Shown: positions 5,697-13,980 of the stretch, piece after piece
Position numbering within the stretch: position 1 is the first letter of the stretch
Layout: each line of letters opens with the position of its first letter
The notes under the pieces: generated by a model
What the model was told of the DNA's origin: nothing
The model's input: only the letters and a program-made list of their open reading frames with translations
The model's database searches: none
Position numbers and translations under genes: made by a program
From: JAAEKA01 sp049299095
Lineage (GTDB): Bacteria > Chloroflexota > Anaerolineae > JAAEKA01
DNA: 28,941 nucleotides
Direction of reading: 5' to 3'
Assembly (NCBI GenBank): GCA_049299095.1
Contig: JBAQWV010000060.1
Coordinates: 1-28,941 of the forward strand

Positions 5697-8285
5697 ATGC
5701 AATTTGTCCTCAACGGTTACACCCGCCAATTCGATGGCGACCCCGACTTGCCTCTTCTCACCTACCTGCGCGAGCAGGAGGGCTTGATTTCTCCCAAAGA
5801 TGGCTGCGCGCCACAAGCTGCTTGTGGCTGCTGCGCGGTGGATCTGAACGGCAAGGCCGTGCTTTCTTGCGTCACGCCGATGAAGAAGGTGAACGGTGGT
5901 CATGTCCTTACCACCGAGGGGCTTAGCGAGTTTCGCCAACAAACTTACGCCCATGCGTTTGTCGCCAAGGGTGGCATCCAATGCGGTTTTTGCATCCCCG
6001 GCATCGTCATGCAAGCCAACAGCCTGTTGGATCATACCCCACACCCCAGCCGTGACGAGATTGAAAAGGCGCTGACCCCGCATCTGTGCCGCTGCACCGG
6101 CTATAAAAAGATCGTGGATGCCATCGAATACGCGGCTGAAGCGATCCGCAATGAGGAAGGTATCCCCGAACCCACCTCGCCCGGACGCGTCGGTGACCGC
6201 CAGCCCAAGTACGATTCCTTCAAAACCGTGTTGGGCCAACGTCCGTATGTGGACGACTTGCATTTCGACGGGCTGCTGCACGCTGCGCTGCGTTGGAGCG
6301 ACCACCCGCGGGCGCGCGTGCTGCGCATTGACACCACAGCCGCCGAGCAGGTGGCCGGGGTGGTGCGCATCTTCACCGCGGCGGATGTGCCGGGACAACG
6401 GTACATCGGCCTGATTACGCAGGACTGGCCGCTGTATGTGGCCGAGGGCGAAACCACGCGCTACGTCGGGGATGTGCTGGCGGGCGTCGTCGCAGACAGC
6501 GCGCTGGCCGCGCGCCTTGCTGTGGAGAAAATCGTCGTTGAGTACGAGGTGCTGGAGCCGGTGACCGATCCTTTTGCCGCACTGGCTCCCGACGCGCCGC
6601 AGCTTCATCCACACGGCAACAAGCTGGCCGCTACCATTGTCAAGCGCGGCGATATGAATGCCGCGCGCGCCGCGTCCGCACACATCGTCAGCGGACGCTA
6701 TGAAACGCAGCGTATCGAGCATGGCTATATGGAGCCGGAAGCGGCTGTGGCGCTGCCCGCAGGCGAGGGCTTCGCGGTACAGGTTTATTCGCAGAGCCAG
6801 GGCGTATACGAAGACCGCATTCAGATTGCCCGGCTGTTGGGGCTGGCGGATGACGATGTGCGTGTGATCCTTGTGCCGAACGGCGGCGGTTTTGGCGGCA
6901 AGGAAGATCTTTCGGTGCAGGGACACGCCGCGTTGATGGCCTACACGCTGGGCAAGCCTGTCAAAGTCAAGCTGACGCGCGATGAGTCGATTCGGATGCA
7001 CCCCAAGCGGCATCCGATGTGGCTGGACTATGAAGTAGGCTGCGATGCCGACGGTATGTTGACCTTCGTTTACACGCGCATCATGGGCGACACAGGCGCG
7101 TATGCGTCCGTGGGCGCGAAGGTGCTGGAGCGGGCCGCGGGCCATGCCACCGGCGCTTACCACGTCCCTGCGGCGGACATCGAGGCTGTGGCCGCGTACA
7201 CCAACAACGTGCCGTGTGGCGCGATGCGCGGCTTTGGTGTCAACCAGTCGGCCTTTGCCATTGAAAGCCTCATTGATCAGCTTTGCGAGCTGGGTGGCTT
7301 TGACCGCTGGCAGTTCCGTTGGAACAACGCCATCACCGAGGGGCGCATGACCGCCACCGGCCAGGTGATCGAGGGCGGCGCGGGCTTGCGCGCCACGCTG
7401 GAAGCGGTGAAAGACGCGTTTTACGCGGCAAAAACAGCCGGGCTGGCCTGTGGCATCAAGAATACCGGCATCGGCAACGGGGTCACGGACTTTTCGCTGG
7501 TGCGTGTCAGCGTGCTGGCCCCTGACCGGGTGCGCATTGACCATGGCTGGACCGAGATGGGCCAGGGGGTGCATACGGTGGCGCTGCAAGCACTCTGCAC
7601 AGAAACCGGCCTCGATCCGCGCATCGTTGAGGTGTATGTGGATACCGCGTCCGGCCAGGAAGCGGGCATGACCACAGCCTCGCGCGCGACCTCGCTGGTG
7701 GGGAATGCCACGATTGACGCAGCCAAAAAGCTGGCACTCGACCTGCGGCAGCACGCGCTGGCTGAGTTGGTGGGACGGCAATATGACGGCTTCTGGAAAT
7801 GCGACTGGACTACAGCCTTAAAGCCAGACACCGTGACTGACACGCCGATCACTCATTATTCTTACAGCTACGCCACTCAATTGGTGATTTTGGATGATGA
7901 GGGGCAGATTGAAAAGATTGTGGCCGCGCATGACGCGGGCAAAATCTTCAATCCCACCTTGTTCGAGGGTCAATTGGAAGGCTCGCTGCACATGGGCCTG
8001 GGCTACGCCATCAGCGAGGATTTGCCGATGGAAGGTGGCTATTTCAAGAGTACACGGCTGCGCCAATGTGGCATCTTGCGGGCCAAGGAGATGCCAGAGC
8101 TGGAAGTGATCGGCGTGGAAGTGGCCGATCCGCATGGGCCGTATGGCGCGAAAGGCGTTGGCGAAATCGGCCTGGTCCCCACGGCGGGCGCGGTGGCGAA
8201 CGCGCTCTATCAGTTCGACGGCATCCGCCGCACCAAGCTGCCGATGGCGCTGCCGCGCCGGCAGGCTGTAAGAAATAAACAGTAA
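5697..8285 (+). CDS. Fused Fe-S/molybdopterin hydroxylase, selenium-dependent xanthine dehydrogenase type
   Basis: The 862-residue protein joins a CoxS-like Fe-S part to a CoxL-like molybdopterin part. Plant-type [2Fe-2S] ligands are C37, C43, C46 and C58; the second cluster uses C96, C99, C131 and C133 (QCGFC, LCRC). The molybdenum part has PNGGGFGGKED, PCGAMRGFG, GWTEMGQGVHT and the terminal GAKGVGEIGLVPTAGA, whose Glu is the expected catalytic base. No FAD domain is present. This layout matches the selenium-dependent xanthine dehydrogenase/XdhD group, in which selenium is a labile ligand, so no in-frame TGA is needed and none is seen. GGAGG lies 7 bp before ATG 5697. Xanthine or another purine or N-heterocycle is the likely substrate. 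The electron acceptor must be a separate protein or cofactor. Confidence 0.87.
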   Translation: MQFVLNGYTRQFDGDPDLPLLTYLREQEGLISPKDGCAPQAACGCCAVDLNGKAVLSCVTPMKKVNGGHVLTTEGLSEFRQQTYAHAFVAKGGIQCGFCIPGIVMQANSLLDHTPHPSRDEIEKALTPHLCRCTGYKKIVDAIEYAAEAIRNEEGIPEPTSPGRVGDRQPKYDSFKTVLGQRPYVDDLHFDGLLHAALRWSDHPRARVLRIDTTAAEQVAGVVRIFTAADVPGQRYIGLITQDWPLYVAEGETTRYVGDVLAGVVADSALAARLAVEKIVVEYEVLEPVTDPFAALAPDAPQLHPHGNKLAATIVKRGDMNAARAASAHIVSGRYETQRIEHGYMEPEAAVALPAGEGFAVQVYSQSQGVYEDRIQIARLLGLADDDVRVILVPNGGGFGGKEDLSVQGHAALMAYTLGKPVKVKLTRDESIRMHPKRHPMWLDYEVGCDADGMLTFVYTRIMGDTGAYASVGAKVLERAAGHATGAYHVPAADIEAVAAYTNNVPCGAMRGFGVNQSAFAIESLIDQLCELGGFDRWQFRWNNAITEGRMTATGQVIEGGAGLRATLEAVKDAFYAAKTAGLACGIKNTGIGNGVTDFSLVRVSVLAPDRVRIDHGWTEMGQGVHTVALQALCTETGLDPRIVEVYVDTASGQEAGMTTASRATSLVGNATIDAAKKLALDLRQHALAELVGRQYDGFWKCDWTTALKPDTVTDTPITHYSYSYATQLVILDDEGQIEKIVAAHDAGKIFNPTLFEGQLEGSLHMGLGYAISEDLPMEGGYFKSTRLRQCGILRAKEMPELEVIGVEVADPHGPYGAKGVGEIGLVPTAGAVANALYQFDGIRRTKLPMALPRRQAVRNKQ

Positions 8286-8288
8286 TAC

Positions 8289-8359
8289 AGTATGCAGTGC
8301 GGTGATCTGAAGCCTGTACACTGTAGACTGAATACCGCTTCGTCCTTGTTTACTTGTCT
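8289..8359. repeat. CCTGTAnACTG element copy 2 plus short octamer array
   Basis: AGTATGCAG (8289-8297) through GCCTGTACACTGTAGACTG to AATAC (8331-8335) matches the element at 3141-3180. The GCGGT/ACCGC arms replace the GCCAG/CTGGC arms of copy 1. Right after it come two reverse-orientation octamers, CCTTGTTT and ACTTGTCT (8344-8359). Like copy 1, it starts within a few bases of a stop codon. Confidence 0.65.
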
Positions 8360-8397
8360 ACCAATTCCTAAAATCCTATTCAGGAGTTTTCACACCT

Positions 8398-9561
8398 ATG
8401 AAACTAGCAAAGCGTATGTCACGGTTGGGTACGGAAACCGCGTTCGAAGTCCTGGCAAAAGCCAAGGCGCTGGAAGCGCAGGGCCGGGAGATTATTCACC
8501 TAGAGATTGGGGAGCCGGATTTTGATACACCGGCCAATATTATTGCCGCGGGTGTCAAGGCGCTCAACAGCGGCCAGACTCACTACACGCCTGCCGCGGG
8601 CATTTTGCCGCTGCGCCAAAGTATTGCCAATGAAGTGGCGCGCACCCGTGGCATTCCCGTGCAGCCAGAGCAGGTGGTGGTCGTCCCTGGCGGCAAGCCG
8701 ATCATGTTTTACGTGATGCTGGCGATGTGCGAGAGCGGTGACGAGGTGATTTACCCCAATCCCGGCTTCCCGATCTACGAATCGATGATCAATTTTGCCG
8801 GCGCGAAGGCCGTGCCGATCCCGCTGCGCATGGAAAATGACTTCGGCCTGGATGTGGATGAACTGAAGTCGCTGGTGAATGACCGCACGCGGCTGATCAT
8901 CCTGAACTCGCCCGCCAACCCGACTGGCGGCGTGCTGACCGCTGAACAGTTGGCACAAGTCGCTGAACTGGCGATGGCGCGCGGCATTCCGGTGTTGTCC
9001 GATGAAATCTATGGCCGTATTTTGTACGAAGGTGAATTCGCCAGCATCGCCAGCGTGCCTGGCATGGCGGATCAAACGATTATCCTCGACGGTTATTCCA
9101 AGACCTACGCGATGACCGGCTGGCGCATGGGCTACGGTGTAATGCCTGCTGAGCTGGCGCGCTATATCACGAAACTGGTGACCAATTCAACCTCGTGTAC
9201 GGCAACGTTTTCGCAGTATGCGGGCATCGAGGCGCTGGAAGGCCCACAAGACGCAGTGGAAGCGATGGTCGCTGCTTTCCGCCGTCGCCGCGATCTGATC
9301 GTGGATGGGTTGAACCAAATCCCCGGCTTCCGCTGCCTGTCACCGAAGGGCGCGTTCTACGTGTTCCCCAACATTGAAGCCACCGGCAAGACCAGCCAGG
9401 AGCTGGCCGATCTGCTGCTGTACGAAGGGGGCGTGGCCGCGCTGTCGGGTACGTGCTTCGGCGCGTACGGCGAGGGTTTCTTGCGCTTCTCTTACGCCAA
9501 CTCGGAAGAAAATCTGCGCAAGGCGCTGGAGCGCATCAACGACGTAGTGAAGCGATTATAA
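8398..9561 (+). CDS. Class I/II PLP-dependent aminotransferase
   Basis: The 387-residue protein is a fold-type I aminotransferase of the AspC-like subgroup. It shows HLEIGEPDFDTP at residues 34-45, SPANPTGG at 171-178, SDEIYG at 201-206, the PLP lysine K235 in DGYSKTYAMTGWRMGYG, and a C-terminal FLRFSYANS with the carboxylate-binding Arg. Usual length is about 385-400. AGGAG precedes the ATG at a normal distance. It moves amino groups between an amino acid and a 2-oxoacid. With a glyoxylate-reductase-like gene directly downstream, glyoxylate or pyruvate could be an amino acceptor, but the sequence does not settle the substrates. Confidence 0.88.
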   Translation: MKLAKRMSRLGTETAFEVLAKAKALEAQGREIIHLEIGEPDFDTPANIIAAGVKALNSGQTHYTPAAGILPLRQSIANEVARTRGIPVQPEQVVVVPGGKPIMFYVMLAMCESGDEVIYPNPGFPIYESMINFAGAKAVPIPLRMENDFGLDVDELKSLVNDRTRLIILNSPANPTGGVLTAEQLAQVAELAMARGIPVLSDEIYGRILYEGEFASIASVPGMADQTIILDGYSKTYAMTGWRMGYGVMPAELARYITKLVTNSTSCTATFSQYAGIEALEGPQDAVEAMVAAFRRRRDLIVDGLNQIPGFRCLSPKGAFYVFPNIEATGKTSQELADLLLYEGGVAALSGTCFGAYGEGFLRFSYANSEENLRKALERINDVVKRL

Positions 9562-9568
9562 ACCCGTT

Positions 9569-9610
9569 CCTCGCCCCGACCCCTCTGCCCAAGAGAGCGT
9601 TAGGGTGAGG
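9569..9610. repeat. CCTCGCCC...GGGTGAGG imperfect palindrome
   Basis: CCTCGCCC (9569-9576) and GGGTGAGG (9603-9610) pair at 7 of 8 positions, with a G-T pair at the eighth. The C-rich run CGACCCCTCTGCCC lies between. This resembles the CCTCACCC-type intergenic repeats common in some Chloroflexota and Cyanobacteria genomes, here in a decayed form. No T-run follows. Confidence 0.4.
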
Positions 9611-9638
9611 ACTATCCATAGCCCGATAAGGATCAACC

Positions 9639-10598
9639 ATGAAACCAAAAGTTCTGATTACCCGTCGCGTTCCCCAGCAGGGTATTGACCGTGTGGCAGA
9701 AGTGTGCGATGTGGAGCTGTGGGACAGCGACTTGCCCATCCCGCGCGAGGTGCTGCTCGAAAAAGTGGCCGACAAGGACGGCATTTATTGCCTGCTTACT
9801 GAGCGTATCAACAACGAACTGCTGGACGCGGCTCCCAATCTCAAGGTGGTTAGCCAGATGGCTGTCGGCTTTGATAACATTGACGTGCCCGCCTGCACCA
9901 GCCGCGGCATTCCTGTTGGCAACACGCCGGGCGTCCTGACAGAAACCACCGCAGATTTCACCTGGGCGTTGTTGATGTCGGCCGCACGGCGCATTGTCGA
10001 AGGTGTGGAATACGTGCGCGAGGGCAAGTGGGTCACATGGGGGCCGTTGCTGCTGATGGGGCCGGACTTGTACGGCGCGACTATCGGCATTGTCGGCATG
10101 GGGCGCATCGGTCAGGCTGTCGCGCGGCGCGCGATGGGCTTTGGGATGCGTATTCTGTACTACGACGCGCAGCCGATCCCAGGTGTGGCCGAGGAGTTTG
10201 GCGCGACCTATGTAGACATGGACACGCTGTTAGCCGAGTCCGATTTCGTCACCTTACACGTCAACCTGACGCCGAAGACACATCACATGATCAACGCCGC
10301 CGCGCTGCGCAAGATGAAATCCACCGCGATTTTGATCAATGCCGCGCGCGGCCCTGTGGTGGATCACAACGCGCTGGTGGAAGCTCTGCGCACGGGTGAG
10401 ATCGGCTATGCTGCGCTCGACGTGACCGAGCCGGAGCCGCTGCCCGCAGATCATCCGTTGGTACACATGCCAAACTGCATTGTCGTGCCACACATTGCCA
10501 GCGCCAGCATTGCGACTCGCACGAAGATGGCGCTGATGGCCGCCGAGAATCTGATCGCTGGTGTGCAGGGCCAACCGCTGCCGACGCCGGTCAATTAA
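9639..10598 (+). CDS. D-2-hydroxyacid dehydrogenase, glyoxylate-reductase type
   Basis: The 319-residue protein is an NAD(P)-dependent D-isomer-specific 2-hydroxyacid dehydrogenase. VGMGRIGQAVARRAMGFGM (152-170) is the Rossmann motif. The catalytic triad is R237 (NAARGPVVD), E266 (DVTEPEPLP) and H285 (VVPHIASAS). VSQMAVGFDNIDV and NTPGVLTETTADF are typical of the glyoxylate/hydroxypyruvate reductase branch. It would reduce glyoxylate to glycolate or hydroxypyruvate to glycerate. AAGGA lies about 8 bp before the ATG. Ureide breakdown releases glyoxylate, which fits the carbamate kinase and xanthine-dehydrogenase-type genes nearby. Phosphoglycerate dehydrogenase is less likely because no ACT or regulatory domain is present. 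Confidence 0.86.
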   Translation: MKPKVLITRRVPQQGIDRVAEVCDVELWDSDLPIPREVLLEKVADKDGIYCLLTERINNELLDAAPNLKVVSQMAVGFDNIDVPACTSRGIPVGNTPGVLTETTADFTWALLMSAARRIVEGVEYVREGKWVTWGPLLLMGPDLYGATIGIVGMGRIGQAVARRAMGFGMRILYYDAQPIPGVAEEFGATYVDMDTLLAESDFVTLHVNLTPKTHHMINAAALRKMKSTAILINAARGPVVDHNALVEALRTGEIGYAALDVTEPEPLPADHPLVHMPNCIVVPHIASASIATRTKMALMAAENLIAGVQGQPLPTPVN

Positions 10599-10630
10599 CA
10601 GTCGCAACACAAAATCGGTAAGTCAAAAAC

Positions 10631-10670
10631 GGAGTTCGGAAGTGGCAAAGTCAAGTCATTTCCGAACTCC
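10631..10670. other. GGAGTTCGGAA hairpin
   Basis: GGAGTTCGGAAGTG (10631-10644) pairs with CATTTCCGAACTCC (10657-10670) over 14 bp with one G-T pair; the first 11 bp are perfect. The loop is 12 bases. No T-run follows. It sits in the 172-bp gap between the 2-hydroxyacid dehydrogenase and the luciferase-like gene. AAGTCAA occurs both just before the left arm and in the loop. Confidence 0.65.
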
Positions 10671-10770
10671 TCGAAATCCGCATTACGCGTTTCAACTCGC
10701 ACTACCAGCCCAAGCGCGAATAGAGCAGTTGACTTCTTCCTCTTTCTTTACCCCTCAAGGAGGTTCCTCA

Positions 10771-11775
10771 ATGACTCAAGATCGTATGGCCCTGTACCTG
10801 CAGGACGCTCACGAGCTGTCCGAAGGGATTGAACTGGCGAAGTACGCCGAGGCCAAGGGATTTGAAGCCGTCTGGCAGGCAGAAAGCCGCCTAGTGCGCG
10901 ATGCAATTGTGCCGATGGCTGCCTTTGCTGCACACACCACGAAGCTCAAAGTAGGGAGTGGCGTCATCAACAACTGGACGCGCAACATCGGCTTGCTGGC
11001 CGCGACCTTCCTGACCCTTGACGACCTGGCTCCCGACCGCGTGATCTGCGGCATCGGTGCATGGTGGGATCCGCTCGCTAAAAAAGTGGGTATTGACCGC
11101 AGCAAGCCGCTCTTGGCGATGCGCGAGACGGTGACGGTGTTACGCCAATTGCTAACACTGCAAGAAGTGACTTTCCACGGCGAGTTCCATCAGGTAGACG
11201 GCATCCGGCTGGACGTGGTGCATGGCCGCAAAGAGCCGCGCAACGTGCCGATCTACATCGGCGCCACCGGCATGAAGATGATGGAGCTGACCGGCGAGAT
11301 CGCTGACGGCGCAGTGCTGAACTATCTTGTTGCGCCCAAGTACAACCTGGAGGCAATGGATGCACTGGAGCGCGGGGCCAAGCTGGCCGGCCGCAGCATT
11401 GACGACATTGACCGTCCGCAGTTGATGATCTGTTCGGTGGATTACGACCGCAAAAAGGCACTGAACGGCGCGCGCAAGATGATGACGCAATATCTCGGCC
11501 AGCAACCCCACCTGATGAAGGCCAGCGGCGTCAGTCAGGAACTGCTCGACGAAATCCATCAGGTGCTGACCTGGCCCGCTACCGATGAAGAGATCGAAAA
11601 CGCCATGCACCTGGTTCCCGACGACGTGGTGCAGATGTGTACCGCCAGCGGCTCGCCAGAAGAAGTCAAGGCCAAAGTGCGCGAGTACATTGACCACGGT
11701 TGCACCTGCCCGATCCTCTACCCGCTGGGCGATCCCAAGCTGATGATAGATATTTTCAGCGAAGGGTATCGTTAA
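10771..11775 (+). CDS. LLM-class F420/flavin-dependent oxidoreductase (Mer-like)
   Basis: The 334-residue protein is a luciferase-like TIM-barrel oxidoreductase. It has the N-terminal ELAKYAEAKGFEAVWQAES, the strand LKVGSGVINNWTRN, the DRVICGIGAWW segment, and PIYIGATGMKMMELTGEIADGAVLNYL, characteristic of the family. Length and layout resemble the F420-dependent methylene-H4MPT-reductase-like branch rather than the FMN-dependent monooxygenases. AAGGAGG lies 7 bp before ATG 10771, which is a textbook start; an upstream in-frame extension has no support. The substrate is unknown. With npdG in the same gene run, F420 is the more likely cofactor (inference). Confidence 0.82.
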   Translation: MTQDRMALYLQDAHELSEGIELAKYAEAKGFEAVWQAESRLVRDAIVPMAAFAAHTTKLKVGSGVINNWTRNIGLLAATFLTLDDLAPDRVICGIGAWWDPLAKKVGIDRSKPLLAMRETVTVLRQLLTLQEVTFHGEFHQVDGIRLDVVHGRKEPRNVPIYIGATGMKMMELTGEIADGAVLNYLVAPKYNLEAMDALERGAKLAGRSIDDIDRPQLMICSVDYDRKKALNGARKMMTQYLGQQPHLMKASGVSQELLDEIHQVLTWPATDEEIENAMHLVPDDVVQMCTASGSPEEVKAKVREYIDHGCTCPILYPLGDPKLMIDIFSEGYR

Positions 11776-11781
11776 AGGGAA

Positions 11782-11796
11782 GAAGTAGGCAAGTAG
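11782..11796 (+). repeat. Short degenerate octamer remnant
   Basis: GAAGTAGGCAAGTAG just after the luciferase-like stop codon is two degenerate units of the CAAGTAGA octamer family. CAGCTACT about 20 bases on could be a remnant of an opposing arm. The gap 11776-11850 shows nothing else beyond the RBS GAAAGGA of the next gene. Confidence 0.4.
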
Positions 11797-11850
11797 ATTG
11801 GTGAATTAGTTGTCAGCTACTGCTCACTATTCCCGAAAGGAACTCCCGCC

Positions 11851-12999
11851 ATGAGCAACTCCAAAGGCCGTTCAGGTTCGCCCGGCTGGTTGAGCAAAGG
11901 CCGTTTATTCGATGCCTTGTTGCCCGTGATAGCTGCCTTGCTTGCCTTGCTTTTCGGTGCAGTCTTGCTGCTGGTGCTGGGGGTCAATCCGTTCACCGCG
12001 TACGGATCGCTGTTTCGCGGCGCTTTCGGTACAGTCAGTGGCATCACCCAGACCCTCGCCAAGGCGACACCGCTGCTGCTGGTGGCGCTGGGCATCTGTA
12101 TTGCATTCCGCGGTGGTGTCATCAACATCGGCGGCGAAGGACAGATTATTGTCGGCGCGTTGGCAGCCACCGCGGTGGCGCTTGCTTTCCCCACCCTGCC
12201 CGGCCTGTTGCTGGTGCTGCTAACGCTGGCCGCTGGTACAGTGGCGGGCGCACTGTGGGGCGGCATCGCCGGTCTGCTCAAGGCACGCTTCGGCGTCAAC
12301 GAAATCCTTACCACTGTCATGCTGAACGCTATCGCGTTGCAGTTGATGAATTTCCTGCTGCGCGGCCCAATGCTCGACCCGGAACAGATCGCCGCAGGAA
12401 CCAACGTTCCCCAAAGCGCCACTCTGCCCGATCAGGTTTGGCTGACCCGCCTCGTGCCGCGCACATTGCTGCACACAGGCCTGATTCTGGCGGTTGTGCT
12501 GGCCGTGCTGGTCTACATCTTCCTCTGGCGCACCACCATCGGTTATCGCATTCGCGCGGTGGGGCTGAACCCTTCCGCCGCGCGCTACGCGGGCATCCCC
12601 GTGCGCCGTTACATGGCCCTGGCACTGATCCTGAGCGGCGCATTTGCCGGGCTGGCTGGCGCGGTGGAAGTGATCGGCGTGCATCATCGTATGATCGAGG
12701 GCATGTCCGGCGGCTATGGCTTCAGCGGCATTGTGGCCGCGCTGTTCGGTAAACTACATCCGCTCGGCGCAATTCCGGCATCGGCGATCTTCGGCGGCTT
12801 GTTGGTCGGTGCAGACAAGATGCAACGCACCGTGCAGGTTCCCAGTTCGCTGGTGGTGGCCGTCAACGGCTTGATCGTGCTGTTCGTGGTCGCCAGCGAC
12901 TACTTCGTACGTCGTCGCTCGCGCCGCCGCGTAGTGGAAACCCCCAGCATGTCCGAACCCATCGCGCCGCTGGCGGTAGCCAGTCAAAGCGGCAGTTGA
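11851..12999 (+). CDS. BMP/nucleoside-type ABC transporter permease 1
   Basis: The 382-residue integral membrane protein has many hydrophobic segments from about residue 22 onward. It carries the cytoplasmic motif AVGLNPSAARYAGIPVRRYM, the ATPase-contact loop of the BmpB/YufP (COG4603) permease family. GGVINIGGEGQIIVGA and FSGIVAALFGKLHP are also typical. It forms the membrane channel with the next permease for uptake of nucleosides, purines or similar small molecules. The start follows GAAAGGA. It is first of four importer genes; the next starts 13 bp after its stop. The hydrophilic C-terminal tail (PSMSEPIAPLAVASQSGS) is dispensable-looking. Confidence 0.9.
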   Translation: MSNSKGRSGSPGWLSKGRLFDALLPVIAALLALLFGAVLLLVLGVNPFTAYGSLFRGAFGTVSGITQTLAKATPLLLVALGICIAFRGGVINIGGEGQIIVGALAATAVALAFPTLPGLLLVLLTLAAGTVAGALWGGIAGLLKARFGVNEILTTVMLNAIALQLMNFLLRGPMLDPEQIAAGTNVPQSATLPDQVWLTRLVPRTLLHTGLILAVVLAVLVYIFLWRTTIGYRIRAVGLNPSAARYAGIPVRRYMALALILSGAFAGLAGAVEVIGVHHRMIEGMSGGYGFSGIVAALFGKLHPLGAIPASAIFGGLLVGADKMQRTVQVPSSLVVAVNGLIVLFVVASDYFVRRRSRRRVVETPSMSEPIAPLAVASQSGS

Positions 13000-13012
13000 A
13001 CAGGAGGCGACC

Positions 13013-13945
13013 ATGTTCGGTGATCTATTACAAGGTTCGGTGTTGATCGGTATCCTGTACAGCGGCATTCGTCTGGCTGCACCCTATCTGTTTGCCGCGC
13101 TGGGCGAAACTGTGGCGCAACGCTCCGGCGTACTCGATCTAGGCGTGGACGGCATCATGTTGATGGGGTCGTTTATCGCCTTCTACATTGTCTTCAAAAC
13201 GGGCAATCTTTGGCTGGGCGCCGGCGGTGCAATCGTTGTCGGCATCCTGATGGGCTTGCTGATGTCGGTGATCAGCGTCACCTTCCAGGCAGAGCAAGGC
13301 ATCAGCGGCATCGGCTTGTATCTGTTCGGCCTCGGCCTCAGCAGCCTGTTGTTTCGGATTATGATCGGCTCCGTGGAAGGGGTAACCGGCTTTCAGCCGC
13401 TCCCCATTCCGGTGCTGAGCAAGATTCCGGTGATCGGTGAAATCTTCTTTAACCATAATATCATGGTCTATCTGGCCTACATCATGGTGGCACTGATCGC
13501 ACTGTTGTTGAGCAAAACAACGTTGGGACTGAAAATTCGCGCGGTGGGACAGAACCCCGAAGCGGCTGACTCGCTGGGTATCCAGGTCAACCGCGTGCGC
13601 TACTTTGCGGTGATCTTCGGCGCGGCGATGGCTGGCCTGGCGGGGGCCACGCTCAGCATCGCCCAACTCAACGTATGGCAGGAAAATATCACCAACGGCA
13701 TCGGCTTTATTGCAGTGGCGTTGGTCTACTTTGGCGGTTGGCGACCGCTGGGCGTGCTGTTTGGCTCACTGCTCTTTGCCACCGTCAACGCATTTCAGCT
13801 CTGGGTGCAGGTCAAGGGCATCAATATCCCGTCAGATTTGGCCGTCATGTTGCCCTACGTCCTAACCATTATCGTGCTGATCTTTGCTTCGGGTCGTGTT
13901 CGCCAACCAGCTGCGCTAACCAAGCCATTCGAGCGCAGCGGTTGA
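13013..13945 (+). CDS. BMP/nucleoside-type ABC transporter permease 2
   Basis: The 310-residue multi-spanning protein is of the YufQ/COG1079 family. APYLFAALGETVAQRSGVLDLGVDGIMLMGSF at the N-terminus is a family hallmark, and AVGQNPEAADSLGIQVNRVRY mirrors the ATPase-contact loop of the first permease. ITNGIGFIAVALVYFGGWRP is also characteristic. ACAGGAGG lies directly before the ATG and the gap from permease 1 is 13 bp, so the two are probably translated together. It forms the second half of the heterodimeric channel. Confidence 0.9.
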   Translation: MFGDLLQGSVLIGILYSGIRLAAPYLFAALGETVAQRSGVLDLGVDGIMLMGSFIAFYIVFKTGNLWLGAGGAIVVGILMGLLMSVISVTFQAEQGISGIGLYLFGLGLSSLLFRIMIGSVEGVTGFQPLPIPVLSKIPVIGEIFFNHNIMVYLAYIMVALIALLLSKTTLGLKIRAVGQNPEAADSLGIQVNRVRYFAVIFGAAMAGLAGATLSIAQLNVWQENITNGIGFIAVALVYFGGWRPLGVLFGSLLFATVNAFQLWVQVKGINIPSDLAVMLPYVLTIIVLIFASGRVRQPAALTKPFERSG

Positions 13946-13980
13946 TCTTTTTTATCTGTTCCCGTAAGGAGAAGAACCCC

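Noticed and set aside
5697..8285. Possible selenocysteine in the selenium-dependent-type hydroxylase
   Set aside because: The reading frame has no in-frame TGA; in this family selenium is a labile cofactor ligand.
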